Shown in pieces: positions 47,490 to 57,371 of a stretch of 64,000 nucleotides of DNA. The notes beneath the pieces were generated by a model. The model did no database searches. It had not been told where the DNA came from and saw only the letters and a list, made by a program, of their open reading frames with translations. This DNA is from Clostridium kluyveri DSM 555 (GTDB lineage: Bacteria; Bacillota; Clostridia; Clostridiales; Clostridiaceae). The position numbers were made by a program, and so were the translations under genes. The stretch lies in the NCBI RefSeq assembly GCF_000016505.1, contig NC_009706.1:3410001-3474000 (forward strand), written 5' to 3'. How positions within the stretch are numbered: position 1 is the stretch's first letter; each line of letters opens with the position of its first letter.

Positions 47490-48647
47490 CTAATTGACTA
47501 CAGCAGAATTTGAATATAAATTAAATACCACACTTCCTCCTGATGTATATCCCTCTATATATATAGGATATTTAAAATCATTTCTAAATTTATAGTCTAT
47601 ATTTCCATAATCTACAGTAGCATCCATACCTTCTTGCACATAATGTACCGGAAGAGTGTGGTGAGATCTCTCAACAGATGGCAGGCCTGCTTTATTCACT
47701 GCATTGTAAAGAGTGGTAGATACCTGACATATTCCCCCTCCCAATCCATCCTCCAGCTTATCTCCAATAATAACAGGAGCTGCTTGATACCCTTTGGCTG
47801 CAGTTCTCTCTCCTACAACTCCATTAAAACTAAAGGTATCACCAGGCATTACTATATATCCATTTATGCTTCCTGTAGCAAGCTTTATGTTATTTGCCCT
47901 CTGAGATGAAGATATACTCCCATAGTTTGTACTAAAACTGGATATTAATGTATCTACAACTTTTAATTCTTCTGCCTTTATTGCAGCTTCTACAGACTGA
48001 AGTTCTGCCTTTATACTTAAATCTTTACCTACACTGCCATCTATTTTAGAAGCTAACTCTTTTTTTAGTGCATTTTTATTTAATTTAACTCCACTTTGTT
48101 CAGATATTACTGTAAAACCCAATCCTTCCATTTTCAAAGATGCATTTATAGGATCTAAATTAACCTGTTTTTCAATATCATCTATAAATGTTTCTACAGT
48201 TTTTTCATCATAAGTAAATTTTAATGTGTAATTTACAGCCTTAGGGGAATTTAGAATTTTATATTTTTTAAATATGTTACTATCCTTTCCGTAGGAATAG
48301 GCCTGATTTACCACTTCGCTCACATTATACTTAGGACTGAGATTTGAATAAGACAGTTCATACTCCTTATCTCCTGCAGTTACAATAATTTTCTTGTTTT
48401 TTATTTCATCTGAATAGGCGGCTTTTACCATACTTTCAGCTTCTGTCTTGGTTTTTCCAGAAAGATCTATATTGTTTATAGACACTTTAGGATAAATTAA
48501 ATTATCCCAGTATTTTATGTCATTATAATGATACACTATAAATCCACAACTTATACTTATAAAGACGGCTAAAGCACATACAATTGCTACTGATAACCTT
48601 TTTCTTAATAATCGTTTTGATTCCTGCGATTTATCTCTTCTACTCAT
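47490..48647 (-). CDS. VanW-family membrane-anchored protein
   Basis: A 385-residue protein with a basic N-terminus, one membrane anchor (about 18-38), PG_binding_4 domains (about 50-230) and a C-terminal VanW domain with PGDTFSFNGVVGERT, GGGICQVSTTLYNA and ERSHHTLPVHYVQ. Role in the cell wall is assumed from the family; it is not itself evidence of vancomycin resistance. ATG 48647 lies six bases after GAGGTG. Confidence 0.9.
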   Translation of the reverse strand: MSRRDKSQESKRLLRKRLSVAIVCALAVFISISCGFIVYHYNDIKYWDNLIYPKVSINNIDLSGKTKTEAESMVKAAYSDEIKNKKIIVTAGDKEYELSYSNLSPKYNVSEVVNQAYSYGKDSNIFKKYKILNSPKAVNYTLKFTYDEKTVETFIDDIEKQVNLDPINASLKMEGLGFTVISEQSGVKLNKNALKKELASKIDGSVGKDLSIKAELQSVEAAIKAEELKVVDTLISSFSTNYGSISSSQRANNIKLATGSINGYIVMPGDTFSFNGVVGERTAAKGYQAAPVIIGDKLEDGLGGGICQVSTTLYNAVNKAGLPSVERSHHTLPVHYVQEGMDATVDYGNIDYKFRNDFKYPIYIEGYTSGGSVVFNLYSNSAVVN

Positions 48648-48828
48648 TTTGACCACCTCTTTATTTCTACATAATTATTATACTATACAGTTATAACTTT
48701 GGGTATGTAAAAAATATTATTTAAATTATATTGTTCCCTAAAAATAAACATAATTTTATGATATTATAAAATCATAATAATTCAATAAAAAATCATTCAA
48801 ATACTTAAAATACGGAGGTAGTTAAGCC

Positions 48829-50061
48829 ATGAAATCTGAAATATTATGTGTAGGTACCGAAATCTTATTAGGAGATATAGTAAATACTAACTCTCAATTC
48901 ATTTCTAAAGAACTGGCAAATTTAGGCATAGAAGTATACCATCAATCTGTAGTAGGCGATAATCCCCAAAGGCTTTTAGATGAACTGAAGCTTGGATTTG
49001 AAAGATCTGACATTATAATTACCACAGGAGGACTTGGCCCTACCCAGGACGATTTAACTAAAGAAACCGGTGCTAAATTTTTTAACAGAGAACTTGTACT
49101 AGACAAAAAGTCTTTGAAGGAACTAAAAGAACACTTTAATAGAATGGGAAAGTCCTATTCAGACGGAAATAATATAAAGCAGGCTTATTTTCCAAAAGGT
49201 TCTACAATATTTCCCAATCCTTACGGCACAGCTCCGGGATGTGCTATTGAAGATAAAGGTAAGATTTTAATAGTTCTCCCAGGTCCCCCAAGAGAAACAA
49301 AACCCATGTTTAAAAACTACGTAATACCACTTCTCAAAAAATATAGTAATGGTATAATAAAATCCAAAACACTTAGAATATATGGACTTGGAGAAAGTGC
49401 CATGGCAGAAAGAGTATCACCTTTTATAGAAAACAGCACAAATCCTACTGTAGCCCCCTACGCTAAAGAAGAGGACATAATACTTAGAATTACTGCAAGG
49501 GCAGCAGAGGAAAAGGAAGCTTTAAGTCTCATAGAACCTGTAGAAATTGAACTTAGGAAAATTCTTGGAGTCAACGTATATGGAGAAGATGATGTAAAAA
49601 TGGAAGAAGTGCTAGGCAGACTACTTATAGATAAGGGATATACACTGTCTTGTGCAGAATCCTGTACCGGTGGATTAATTGCCTCAAAACTTATAAACTA
49701 TCCTGGTATATCCAAAGCATTTAAGGAAGGAGTGGTAGCTTATAGTAATGAGGCTAAAATTAAGAGACTTGGGGTAAAAAAAGATACCCTAGACAAATAT
49801 GGTGCTGTAAGCCCTGAAGTTGCAAAAGAAATGGCTATCGGCATAGCTGAAACTTCCAATACGGACATAGGCATATCTACTACAGGAATTGCAGGCCCTG
49901 ATGGTGGAACCCCCGAAAAGCCTATAGGTCTTGTGTACCTGGGTCTTTACAACAGAGGTGAAATCAAGGTAAAAGAACTCCGCCATGCGGGAACAAGAGA
50001 CATGATAAGAAAAAGAGCTACCATGAATGCTCTTGACTGGATAAGACGACAAATACTATAG
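48829..50061 (+). CDS. cinA: CinA-family protein (nicotinamide-nucleotide amidohydrolase)
   Basis: A 410-residue two-domain protein. The N-terminal MoCF-like domain (SEILCVGTEILLGDIVNTNS, TTGGLGPTQDD) hydrolyses ADP-ribose or related nucleotides; the C-terminal CinA domain (SCAESCTGGLIASKL, GISTTGIAGPDGGTPEKP) deamidates NMN. It is involved in NAD recycling. AGGTAG-type site precedes the ATG. Confidence 0.94.
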   Translation: MKSEILCVGTEILLGDIVNTNSQFISKELANLGIEVYHQSVVGDNPQRLLDELKLGFERSDIIITTGGLGPTQDDLTKETGAKFFNRELVLDKKSLKELKEHFNRMGKSYSDGNNIKQAYFPKGSTIFPNPYGTAPGCAIEDKGKILIVLPGPPRETKPMFKNYVIPLLKKYSNGIIKSKTLRIYGLGESAMAERVSPFIENSTNPTVAPYAKEEDIILRITARAAEEKEALSLIEPVEIELRKILGVNVYGEDDVKMEEVLGRLLIDKGYTLSCAESCTGGLIASKLINYPGISKAFKEGVVAYSNEAKIKRLGVKKDTLDKYGAVSPEVAKEMAIGIAETSNTDIGISTTGIAGPDGGTPEKPIGLVYLGLYNRGEIKVKELRHAGTRDMIRKRATMNALDWIRRQIL

Positions 50062-50108
50062 ATATATTTCAGATTTTAGGCATCTGAAAATAAATAATAG
50101 AAACCCGA

Positions 50109-50768
50109 TTATTTATTTTTAGATACCTTTTCATATTTCTCAGGATAATTAAAATATTGGCACCAGGGTACTAAAGGACAGTTTTCACAGTCTGGCTTTC
50201 TAGACTTACATATAAGCCGTCCATGCCATATCAGGTAGTGGTGGGTATCACTCCACATGGATTCAGGTATATTTTTCATAAGTTCTTTTTCCACCTTGTC
50301 TGGTGTATTACCTATTGCAATACCAAGCCTGTTAGATACTCTAAAAACATGGGTATCCACAGCAATGGCCGGTATGCCAAAGGCATTTGATAAAACTACA
50401 TTTGCAGTTTTTCTTCCCACTCCTGATAATTTAGTCAGCTCTTCCATGGTTTTTGGAACTTCACCTTTGTGACTCTCCAAAATTACTCTGCTGGCTTCTA
50501 ATATATGTTTGCTCTTACTTCTAAAAAAACCACAACTTTTTATTTTTTCTCCCAATTCTTCCTCAGTTAGAGAAAGCATCTTTTCAGGAGTGTTATATTC
50601 CTTATAAAGTTCACGTGTAACCTTATTTACCCTAACATCTGTACATTGAGCTGATAATATGGTTGATACCAAAAGTTCATAGGGAGAGCCAAAATTCAAT
50701 GCACATTTTGCCTGGGGATATGTCTCACTTAATGTTTTTAGTATATTATCTATATTTTCTCTATTCAA
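50109..50768 (-). CDS. nth: Endonuclease III
   Basis: A 219-residue DNA glycosylase/AP lyase for oxidised pyrimidines. The helix-hairpin-helix LSGVGRKTANVVL holds Lys120, and Asp138 is in AVDTH, both at the E. coli positions. The [4Fe-4S] cluster motif CX6CX2CX5C is CKSRKPDCENCPLVPWC. The TTG start overlaps the stop of the acyltransferase gene (TTGA), so the two are translationally coupled. Confidence 0.95.
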   Translation of the reverse strand: MNRENIDNILKTLSETYPQAKCALNFGSPYELLVSTILSAQCTDVRVNKVTRELYKEYNTPEKMLSLTEEELGEKIKSCGFFRSKSKHILEASRVILESHKGEVPKTMEELTKLSGVGRKTANVVLSNAFGIPAIAVDTHVFRVSNRLGIAIGNTPDKVEKELMKNIPESMWSDTHHYLIWHGRLICKSRKPDCENCPLVPWCQYFNYPEKYEKVSKNK

Positions 50769-51484
50769 ATTTTATCACCTTCATCCAAACTATAAACTCC
50801 TCTATATTTTTCAGGCAGTAATTCAGATATTTTAAACATAAAAAAATCTGCCGTCCTATCCTCATAATCATGTTTATTTTCGCCTTTTTCCCTAATGGGA
50901 ATATCCACTTGTGATCCTATATTTACATAAACCTGTGCATTATGAAAATCTTCTAATGCCATATCTTTGCCGCTTATAGGTAAAAGCTTTTCAGTACCGT
51001 AAATGCCAATAGGTACAATTGAAGCTTTAGTCAATTTTTGTATTAAAACCACACCCTTTCTAGCCCTTCCCATAGCTCCTGTTCTGCTTCTCGTCCCTTC
51101 TGGAAATATAAGTATGCTTTCTCCTGCTTTTAAAGTCTTTACAATTTTAGATATAGCCTCCTTATCTGCACTGTTAGGTTTTATGGTTATAGTTTTGGTC
51201 ATACTCATCCCCAATTGAGTCAAAGGATTTTGGTTAAGTTTTGCTCCTGCTACAAAAGTTAAATTTTCCGATTTAAGTACACTACTTAATACAAGTGCAT
51301 CTGAATTACTGAGATGATTACAAATAAATATTGCAGGTTTTTCCACCTTGTTTAAATTCTCAATACCTTTTACCTTTATATCTGCATATTTTTCTAAATA
51401 ACCAAATAATATTTTGTTTGAAATATAACTTACATATTTTTTAGGAAGATATCCTATCAATTTAGCTACCCATGGAGAAATCAT
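50765..51484 (-). CDS. plsC: 1-acyl-sn-glycerol-3-phosphate acyltransferase
   Basis: A 239-residue membrane acyltransferase with the HX4D motif in NHLSNSD and FPEGTRSRTG downstream, typical of PlsC. It makes phosphatidic acid. ATG 51484 follows AAAGGTGA by eight bases; the longer frame from GTG 51508 includes that site. It overlaps nth by four bases. Confidence 0.9.
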   Translation of the reverse strand: MISPWVAKLIGYLPKKYVSYISNKILFGYLEKYADIKVKGIENLNKVEKPAIFICNHLSNSDALVLSSVLKSENLTFVAGAKLNQNPLTQLGMSMTKTITIKPNSADKEAISKIVKTLKAGESILIFPEGTRSRTGAMGRARKGVVLIQKLTKASIVPIGIYGTEKLLPISGKDMALEDFHNAQVYVNIGSQVDIPIREKGENKHDYEDRTADFFMFKISELLPEKYRGVYSLDEGDKI

Positions 51485-51655
51485 ATATAAAGTCACCTTT
51501 CCTTTCACATTACCTTATGTTTTAAAATTAAATGCTGCTATAATAGATTATAATTTTAAAAGCTGGAAAAGTCTATCATTATAATAATTTTTAAAAATTA
51601 AGAAAAGACAATAATGCCATTGTCTTTTCTGTATCTATGGAATTATAATTAAAAA

Positions 51656-52249
51656 TTATATAACCATTTCATTATATATCTTTCTTCTTTTACCTGCATA
51701 GTCTTTTATTTCTATAACCTGGGCGATGGGCTTATATATAGTTCTTGTTGGTACTCCTACTGCTGTAGAATTTGAAGGTACATCTTTCAATACAACTGCA
51801 TTCGCACCTATTTTCACATTATCTCCCACAACTATTGGCCCAAGCAATTTAGCTCCACTGCCTATAAATACATTGTTTCCAACAGTAGGATGCCTTTTAC
51901 CTGTATCCTTACCAGTTCCTCCCAACGTCACCCCATGATATAGAGTCACATTATCCCCTACTTCCGCAGTTTCACCTATTACAACTCCCATTCCATGATC
52001 TATAAATAATCCTTTACCTATTTGGGCTCCCGGATGTATTTCTATACCAGTTAAAGCTCTAGCCGCCTGTGATATAAAACGTGCAATAAAAAAACATTTC
52101 TTCTTGTAAAAAAAGTGAGCTATTCTATACCATATCAATGCGTGTATAAAAGGATACAGTAAAAATACTTCCAATGGATTTCTAGCAGCGGGATCATTTT
52201 TCATGGCATTTTTAATATCGTAAGCCAATAATTTAAATGGATTCTTCAT
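51656..52249 (-). CDS. cysE: Serine O-acetyltransferase
   Basis: It makes O-acetylserine for cysteine synthesis. The 197-residue protein has the left-handed beta-helix with hexapeptide repeats ([33 protein letters not shown]) and a C-terminal tail. ATG 52249 follows GGGGAG; a longer version from 52312 would overlap cysK. It is the second gene of the cysK-cysE unit. Confidence 0.94.
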   Translation of the reverse strand: MKNPFKLLAYDIKNAMKNDPAARNPLEVFLLYPFIHALIWYRIAHFFYKKKCFFIARFISQAARALTGIEIHPGAQIGKGLFIDHGMGVVIGETAEVGDNVTLYHGVTLGGTGKDTGKRHPTVGNNVFIGSGAKLLGPIVVGDNVKIGANAVVLKDVPSNSTAVGVPTRTIYKPIAQVIEIKDYAGKRRKIYNEMVI

Positions 52250-52304
52250 CACTATCTCCCCTCTTAAGTTTTTTAGATTAAATCCTTTTTTACCCTGTTG
52301 TAAG

Positions 52305-53216
52305 CTAATCATATAGTCCCATAGACAAATATTTTTCTCCTCCGTCTGGTGCTACTGTTACCACTTTTTTACCCTTTCCAAGCTCTTCAGCCACTTGTAT
52401 TGCTGCAGCTATATTTGCGCCTGAAGATATTCCAACTAATATTCCTTCTTCTTTTCCCATAAGCCTAGCATATTTAAAGGCTGTCTCATCTGTTATGGTA
52501 ATTATTTTATCTACCAACTCTGGTATATATATATCCGGTACAAATCCTGCACCTATGCCTTGTATTTTATGTGCTCCAGTTTGACCTCCCGATAAAACTG
52601 GTGAAGATGCTGGCTCTACTGCAATAATTTTTACATTTTTATCGCGTCCCTTTAAATTTTCTCCTACCCCTGCAAGTGTTCCAGCTGTGCCAACCCCTGC
52701 TACAAATGCATCTACATGCTGTAAATCCTCTAATATTTCTTCTGCAGTGGTTTCATAATGTTTTTTAGGATTTGCTTTATTTATAAACTGCTGTGGTATA
52801 TAATATCCTCTTTTATTTTTAGCAATTTCATAAGCTTTTTCTATAGCACCCTTCATACCTTTAGTACCATCTGTTAAAACCAATTCTGCTCCATAGGCCT
52901 TTATCATATTTCTTCTCTCTACACTCATGGTCTCAGGCATAACGATTATAACTTTATAGCCTTTCAATTTTCCTATCATGGCAAGGGCTATCCCTGTATT
53001 ACCACTGGTAGGCTCAACTATGGTTCCTCCTTTTTCTATAAGGCCATCTTTTTCTGCTTTTTCAATCATTCCAAGGGCAGCTCTATCTTTAATACTTCCA
53101 CCTGGATTATATTTTTCAAGCTTAACGTATATTTCAGCTGAATCTTTATTTTTAAAATTATCTAATTTAAATAAAGGTGTAGCTCCTATCATATCTATGG
53201 CATTATTAAATATCAT
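52305..53216 (-). CDS. cysK: Cysteine synthase (O-acetylserine sulfhydrylase)
   Basis: This PLP enzyme makes cysteine from O-acetylserine and sulfide. The 303-residue protein has the lysine in [12 protein letters not shown], the substrate loop [12 protein letters not shown] and the PLP-phosphate loop [11 protein letters not shown]. It is the first gene after the T-box leader and cotranscribed with cysE. Confidence 0.96.
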   Translation of the reverse strand: MIFNNAIDMIGATPLFKLDNFKNKDSAEIYVKLEKYNPGGSIKDRAALGMIEKAEKDGLIEKGGTIVEPTSGNTGIALAMIGKLKGYKVIIVMPETMSVERRNMIKAYGAELVLTDGTKGMKGAIEKAYEIAKNKRGYYIPQQFINKANPKKHYETTAEEILEDLQHVDAFVAGVGTAGTLAGVGENLKGRDKNVKIIAVEPASSPVLSGGQTGAHKIQGIGAGFVPDIYIPELVDKIITITDETAFKYARLMGKEEGILVGISSGANIAAAIQVAEELGKGKKVVTVAPDGGEKYLSMGLYD

Positions 53217-53282
53217 TTCTTATTCCTCCTAATAATTCTTAATAATTTCATATTCTAGTAAAATATTTTAAATTTCAACGTA

Positions 53283-53560
53283 AAAAAAACTCCCTCTCTA
53301 TACTTTACTTTATAGAGACGAAGTACTACTCCGTGGTTCCACTCTTTTTAGATCTTTTGACCTCACTCATCAAACACAACACTATGTTCTATCACTATAA
53401 CGGGTGAACCCGATACAACCTACTATCAGTTCGGCCAATAACTCCAAAGAGCACTTCATTTAAATTCCATTTAGAAGCCTTTCAGCCTACAGCTTCCTCT
53501 CTGTGAAACTTTATTTAAACTACTTTTCTTTTTCAAAGTATTTCTGACTATTTTACTATA
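53283..53560 (-). promoter_or_regulatory. T-box leader (tRNA-Cys) of cysK-cysE
   Basis: Read on the minus strand it has the stem I start CAGAGAGGAAGC, the specifier loop GAAGTGCTC with the Cys codon TGC, the T-box AGAGTGGAACCACGG (TGGAACC at 53341-53335), and a terminator hairpin TCTCTATA/TATAGAGA followed by eight T. The T-box TGGA fits the U discriminator base of tRNA-Cys. Uncharged tRNA-Cys would stabilise the antiterminator. Confidence 0.9.
53290..53318 (-). terminator. T-box terminator
   Basis: Eight-base arms TCTCTATA and TATAGAGA flanked by GAGGG on one side, with a T run in the minus strand directly after. It competes with the antiterminator of the T-box. Confidence 0.8.
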
Positions 53561-53700
53561 ATTTATATATTTATATTATACAACTACCTAAGTTTTTGTC
53601 AACGTTTTTTTATATTTTATTGTAAAATTTAAAAATATATTTCATAATATATCCTGTTTCAAACCTATGGATAAAATCAAGCCATTTTATCCAAGCACTG

Positions 53701-53792
53701 GGATTAGCTAATACTCATATCTTATCCAAAGTATGGGATAGTACATTTGCCATAAACAAATTCCACCTGAACCTTTGAATCACTTGCTTTTA
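53701..53792. repeat. Dispersed repeat, longest copy (two modules)
   Basis: Module 1 (53703-53744, ATTAGCTAATACTCATATCT and on) matches 26817-26858. Module 2 (53758-53792, AAATTCCACCTGAACCTTTG then AATCACTTGCTTTTA) matches 27760, 45125 and 60861. Module 2 carries the TGA stop codon of the YihY gene. Confidence 0.6.
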
Positions 53793-54607
53793 TGTATGAA
53801 TAATACAGAATTGATTTCTCCTCCCAAAATAGTTATGACAGATAGTATAAAAAGCCATGTCATAAGCATTATAGCTGCCCCTATACTTCCATATATTATA
53901 GAATAACTAGCAAAATTATTTACATAAAATGCAAAACCCATAGATGCTATTACAATACCAACAGTAGAAAAAAACGCTCCAGGCATTACTTCCCTCCATC
54001 TAAGCTTTACATTAGGAGTATAACGATATACTGCTGAAAAAATAAATATAGTTGAAAAAAGAATCATTAAATACCTGAATATATTCCACATAAAATTAAA
54101 TTCTTTAGAAAATCCTAAATTAAATGCTAGGAAACTACCTATAATTTGCCCAAATACCAGCAGCAATATAGTAATTATTATTATAACCGTTATTCCCAGC
54201 GTACATACCATGGATATGGCATAAATTTTTAGTACAGATCGGCTTTCTTTTTTATTATAGGCCTTATTAAGCCCCTTTATCACTGAATGAAATCCTCCTG
54301 ATGAAGACCATATGGTAAGAGCTAAACTACTAAATAATAATTTTATATCTCTCGTATCAGTTATTCTTATTATGGTAGTTTTTATCAACTGTAATATATT
54401 TTCAGGCAATATATAACTTAGACTACTGAGTATATTACTACTGCTTATATCACTATACCCTATGATACTTATAATAAATATTAAAAAGGGGAAAAAAGAA
54501 AATATTAAGCTATAAGCCAATTGGGAGGCTAGTGCCAATACATCATCCTCTATAAATCTAAAGATAAAGGCCCTTAGTCCATTAAATGATAATGAATTTT
54601 TTTTCAC
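53780..54607 (-). CDS. YihY/virulence-factor-BrkB-type membrane protein
   Basis: A 275-residue protein with six helices. ALASQLAYSLIFSFFPFLIF at the N-terminus is the family signature, followed by the SSGGFHSVIKGLNKAYNKK loop and a final MTWLFILSVITILGGEINS. The former name RNase BN is not supported. Function unknown. GTG is the start, seven bases after GGAGG; the stop codon lies within a dispersed repeat. Confidence 0.88.
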   Translation of the reverse strand: MKKNSLSFNGLRAFIFRFIEDDVLALASQLAYSLIFSFFPFLIFIISIIGYSDISSSNILSSLSYILPENILQLIKTTIIRITDTRDIKLLFSSLALTIWSSSGGFHSVIKGLNKAYNKKESRSVLKIYAISMVCTLGITVIIIITILLLVFGQIIGSFLAFNLGFSKEFNFMWNIFRYLMILFSTIFIFSAVYRYTPNVKLRWREVMPGAFFSTVGIVIASMGFAFYVNNFASYSIIYGSIGAAIMLMTWLFILSVITILGGEINSVLFIHKSK

Positions 54608-54816
54608 ATATACACCTCCACCAATTTATCAGATTTACTTGGTTCAAATTTAAGATTTGATATTTTAAAATTATATTTATATTATATTATATTATCATTA
54701 TATTATTATAATTTTTTATTTTAGTATGTTAAATTATAAATAAATGTATTGAATATGCTTTTTAAAACAATTAAACTTAACTATGGAGATATTTTTATAA
54801 AGAAAGGAGGGTAAAA

Positions 54817-56181
54817 GTGAAAAAATTTATCAAAAGTTTTGTAATATTGTGTATAGTTTATGTAATTACTCAGGGTTTTTGTCATAAAATTGTACTTGCA
54901 TCAGATAACGAAAACGACCCTTCCTCAATTACTTACAGTATTCCTAATGAAACCACTTTGGAACAAGATAAAAATTTGGATGATTTATCGGAAAATAGCG
55001 CTGTAGATACTCAGAATCAAAATAATATTGATTTAAATAAAGAGAATTCAACCCAGGATACTAAATCCAAAACCGACACATATTATGATGAAGATTCATC
55101 AACCAGTGATACATATAGCGAAAGTATTGCCAAAAAAACTACTACATTAGATAATGAAAACGAAGATGTACAGTATAATACATTGGTTAAATACGATGTG
55201 TCTTTAACCAAAAAATGGAAGATAATGTTTAATCAGCCAGTGGATCTGAACTCTTTAGAAAAGAACATAAAATTAGTTGATAAAAATAATACAGAAGTTC
55301 CTATAACTTTATCCCTAGAAGATAATGGCACATCCGTTATTGTAACTCCCCAAAATACCTATGATGCCGAATCAGAATATATACTGACTGTGGGAAAAGA
55401 TATAGTATCCATGTATAATAAAAAACTTAAAAATCCAACTACAGTAGAATTCAAAACATCCCCTGCCATAGCATCTATTGATGACATAAATGTAACTATA
55501 GATCAGGAAGCTTGCTATAGCCTTCCAACAGAAGTAGAAGCTAAACTATCAAATAATTCAACTACTTCCGTAGGTGTATGCTGGGATAAATCTGTAGATA
55601 GGACAAGTATTCCCGGCAATTATACTTACACAGGTACAGTAGAGGGCTATGACAAATCAGTAACTCTAAATTTAACCATAAAGCCCTTTGAGCCTGTAGA
55701 ATCTATTTCAAATGAATATAGAACCCAATCTACAATTGGGACAAACCTCTATAATTATTTTATGAACTATGATAATAGACAATCTGTTTTAAACAGAGCT
55801 ATTGAACTTCACAGCGGAATCACCAGTAATAACTGTGTATATTTTGCTAGTGAAGGACTCCGCAGGGCAGGATTAACTGATCTTCCAAATTACGTGGCAA
55901 ATACTGTTACACTCACATCCCAACTGGAGAGCAGAGGATGGAATAGTTCTACAGATTTCTCCATACTTCTGCCTGGAGATATATGTTTTACAACTTCCTA
56001 TGGAAGTGGTCCAACTCATGCCTATACATTTATGGGATGGGTTAGTGAAGGTAGTTATGACTACGCTTATGTCTGTGATAATCAGGGTTATGATTATGGA
56101 TATAATGACTACCACATAAGAAATGTAAGTATTGCTACACCAACTAAAGACGCTACATGGTATTTTATGTACACGGTTTAA
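54817..56181 (+). CDS. Secreted Ig-like domain protein with a cysteine-peptidase-like C-terminus
   Basis: A 454-residue exported protein. Residues 1-29 form a signal peptide (basic start, hydrophobic core, cleavage near VLAS). An acidic, Asn/Ser/Thr-rich linker (30-115) follows, then a SbsA/Big_5-like Ig domain (about 116-215, KWKIMFNQPVD), a Big_4-like domain (about 225-290, IPGNYTYTGTVEGYD), and a C-terminal domain with Cys in SNNCVYFASEGLRRAG and His in GPTHAYTFMGW, as in papain-fold (NlpC/CHAP-like) amidases. The GTG start follows AAAGGAGGG. Confidence 0.78.
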   Translation: MKKFIKSFVILCIVYVITQGFCHKIVLASDNENDPSSITYSIPNETTLEQDKNLDDLSENSAVDTQNQNNIDLNKENSTQDTKSKTDTYYDEDSSTSDTYSESIAKKTTTLDNENEDVQYNTLVKYDVSLTKKWKIMFNQPVDLNSLEKNIKLVDKNNTEVPITLSLEDNGTSVIVTPQNTYDAESEYILTVGKDIVSMYNKKLKNPTTVEFKTSPAIASIDDINVTIDQEACYSLPTEVEAKLSNNSTTSVGVCWDKSVDRTSIPGNYTYTGTVEGYDKSVTLNLTIKPFEPVESISNEYRTQSTIGTNLYNYFMNYDNRQSVLNRAIELHSGITSNNCVYFASEGLRRAGLTDLPNYVANTVTLTSQLESRGWNSSTDFSILLPGDICFTTSYGSGPTHAYTFMGWVSEGSYDYAYVCDNQGYDYGYNDYHIRNVSIATPTKDATWYFMYTV

Positions 56182-56218
56182 AACATAAGAAGAACTTAAA
56201 TAATTGGATTTTCATACT

Positions 56219-56248
56219 GCTGACAGTTACATTTGTCAGCGGTTTTTG
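56219..56248 (+). terminator. Terminator of the secreted protein gene
   Basis: GCTGACA and TGTCAGC with an eight-base loop, followed by GGTTTTTGTT. Confidence 0.85.
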
Positions 56249-56266
56249 TTCTTTACAAAATAAATT

Positions 56267-56296
56267 AGCCCATATGTCTTTTAAAACACATGGGCT
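56267..56296 (-). terminator. Hairpin downstream of eutP
   Basis: AGCCCATATG and CACATGGGCT pair with one mismatch. Read on the minus strand, T-rich sequence follows; it may end the eutS-eutP transcript. The rest of 56297-56470 shows nothing. Confidence 0.5.
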
Positions 56297-56470
56297 TGTA
56301 ATCAATCATTAAAAACCTATTATTTCAATATAAAATCAAATGACACTAAAACTTTTTCAAAAGAGATAATTGCACTACGTCCATGAATAAAACAATTGTG
56401 ATTTAAGCTGTAGACGTTGTCATTAAAGCATAAATTCGGCACTTTAACTACCATCACACAGCATCCACTA

Positions 56471-56941
56471 TCAGTTACTCAATGTACCATTATCATCCCA
56501 ACACACATTATCTCCATCTTCTCTAAGGTGATTTAAAACCTTGCCTATTCCCTCTCTAGTATAGGAACTTACTCGGAAAATTGTTTTACAGCCTGCAAGC
56601 TTCAACCAATATTCAGCTTGGTTAGCATTAGCATCAGACCTGTCTATCTGTGTTACTATACCTACAACCTCTCTGTTTACACAAGGTGCAATATTAGGTG
56701 GAAATATAGAATAAGGTTCTATGGCACTAAGTAAAAGCCCTACTACATCTGCCTCATAGGAATATATAGCAAGTGCACTTCCCAGGGACCTATTTTCTGC
56801 ATATTCCCCTGGAGTATCAATAACTGCATCATAGTGATTGATATACTGAGTCTTATGATAAACTATATCCTGTCCTCTTAATGCCTGAGTCAAAGTAGTT
56901 TTTCCACATCCACTTCTACCAAATAATATTATTTTCCTCAT
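56471..56941 (-). CDS. eutP: EutP/PduV-type microcompartment GTPase
   Basis: A 156-residue P-loop protein: GRSGCGKT at residues 8-15, switch II DTPGEY (42-47), and TQID near residue 100. EutP/PduV proteins accompany ethanolamine or propanediol microcompartments and may position them or act as acetate kinase (reported for EutP). Directly follows the eutS-like shell gene by ten bases. Confidence 0.93.
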   Translation of the reverse strand: MRKIILFGRSGCGKTTLTQALRGQDIVYHKTQYINHYDAVIDTPGEYAENRSLGSALAIYSYEADVVGLLLSAIEPYSIFPPNIAPCVNREVVGIVTQIDRSDANANQAEYWLKLAGCKTIFRVSSYTREGIGKVLNHLREDGDNVCWDDNGTLSN

Positions 56942-56951
56942 ACAATCTCAC

Positions 56952-57329
56952 CTACGTTCTTGTTATTTCACATACTGTAAAAAAAAGCTTGTCCCTGCAA
57001 TAATTTGCAACTGCTTTCATAGCAGACTCAACTTCTGCAACTCCTCCTGTTATAATAAGCGTTCCACTGAATCTATCTACAAAGCCAATGTCTATGTTAG
57101 CTGCTTTAGAAGCAATGTCTCCTGTAATGATTGCAGTTTCGCTGGGGCTCATACATACAATTCCAATAGCTGCCTTGCCATAATCAATGGTAGGATTTAA
57201 TCCTAGTTTTTTATATATAATATCATCAGGACTGGCAATTATGTGTGCAATTGTGATTTGCTTACCTGGAACAGTTTCCTGAATAATTCTCACTTTACCT
57301 TCTTGTGCCAGTATATTTTGTAAATCCAT
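56952..57329 (-). CDS. eutS: BMC shell protein, EutS/PduU type
   Basis: A 125-residue circularly permuted BMC protein: IIQETVPGKQITIAHIIA, GIVCMSPSETAIITGDIASK and DRFSGTLIITGGVAEVESA are the EutS/PduU signatures. It would be a minor hexamer of the shell. The 17 residues before the usual start (MDLQNILAQEGKVR) are longer than in EutS. First gene of a two-gene unit under an operator-like promoter. Confidence 0.94.
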   Translation of the reverse strand: MDLQNILAQEGKVRIIQETVPGKQITIAHIIASPDDIIYKKLGLNPTIDYGKAAIGIVCMSPSETAIITGDIASKAANIDIGFVDRFSGTLIITGGVAEVESAMKAVANYCRDKLFFTVCEITRT

Positions 57330-57371
57330 GTCACAATCTCCTTTTCGACTTTTTCGATATTAGTTAAGTTA

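Noticed and set aside
47490-48647. VanW as a glycopeptide resistance gene
   Set aside because: VanW domains are widespread in clostridia; there is no vanA/B-type ligase or vanX here.
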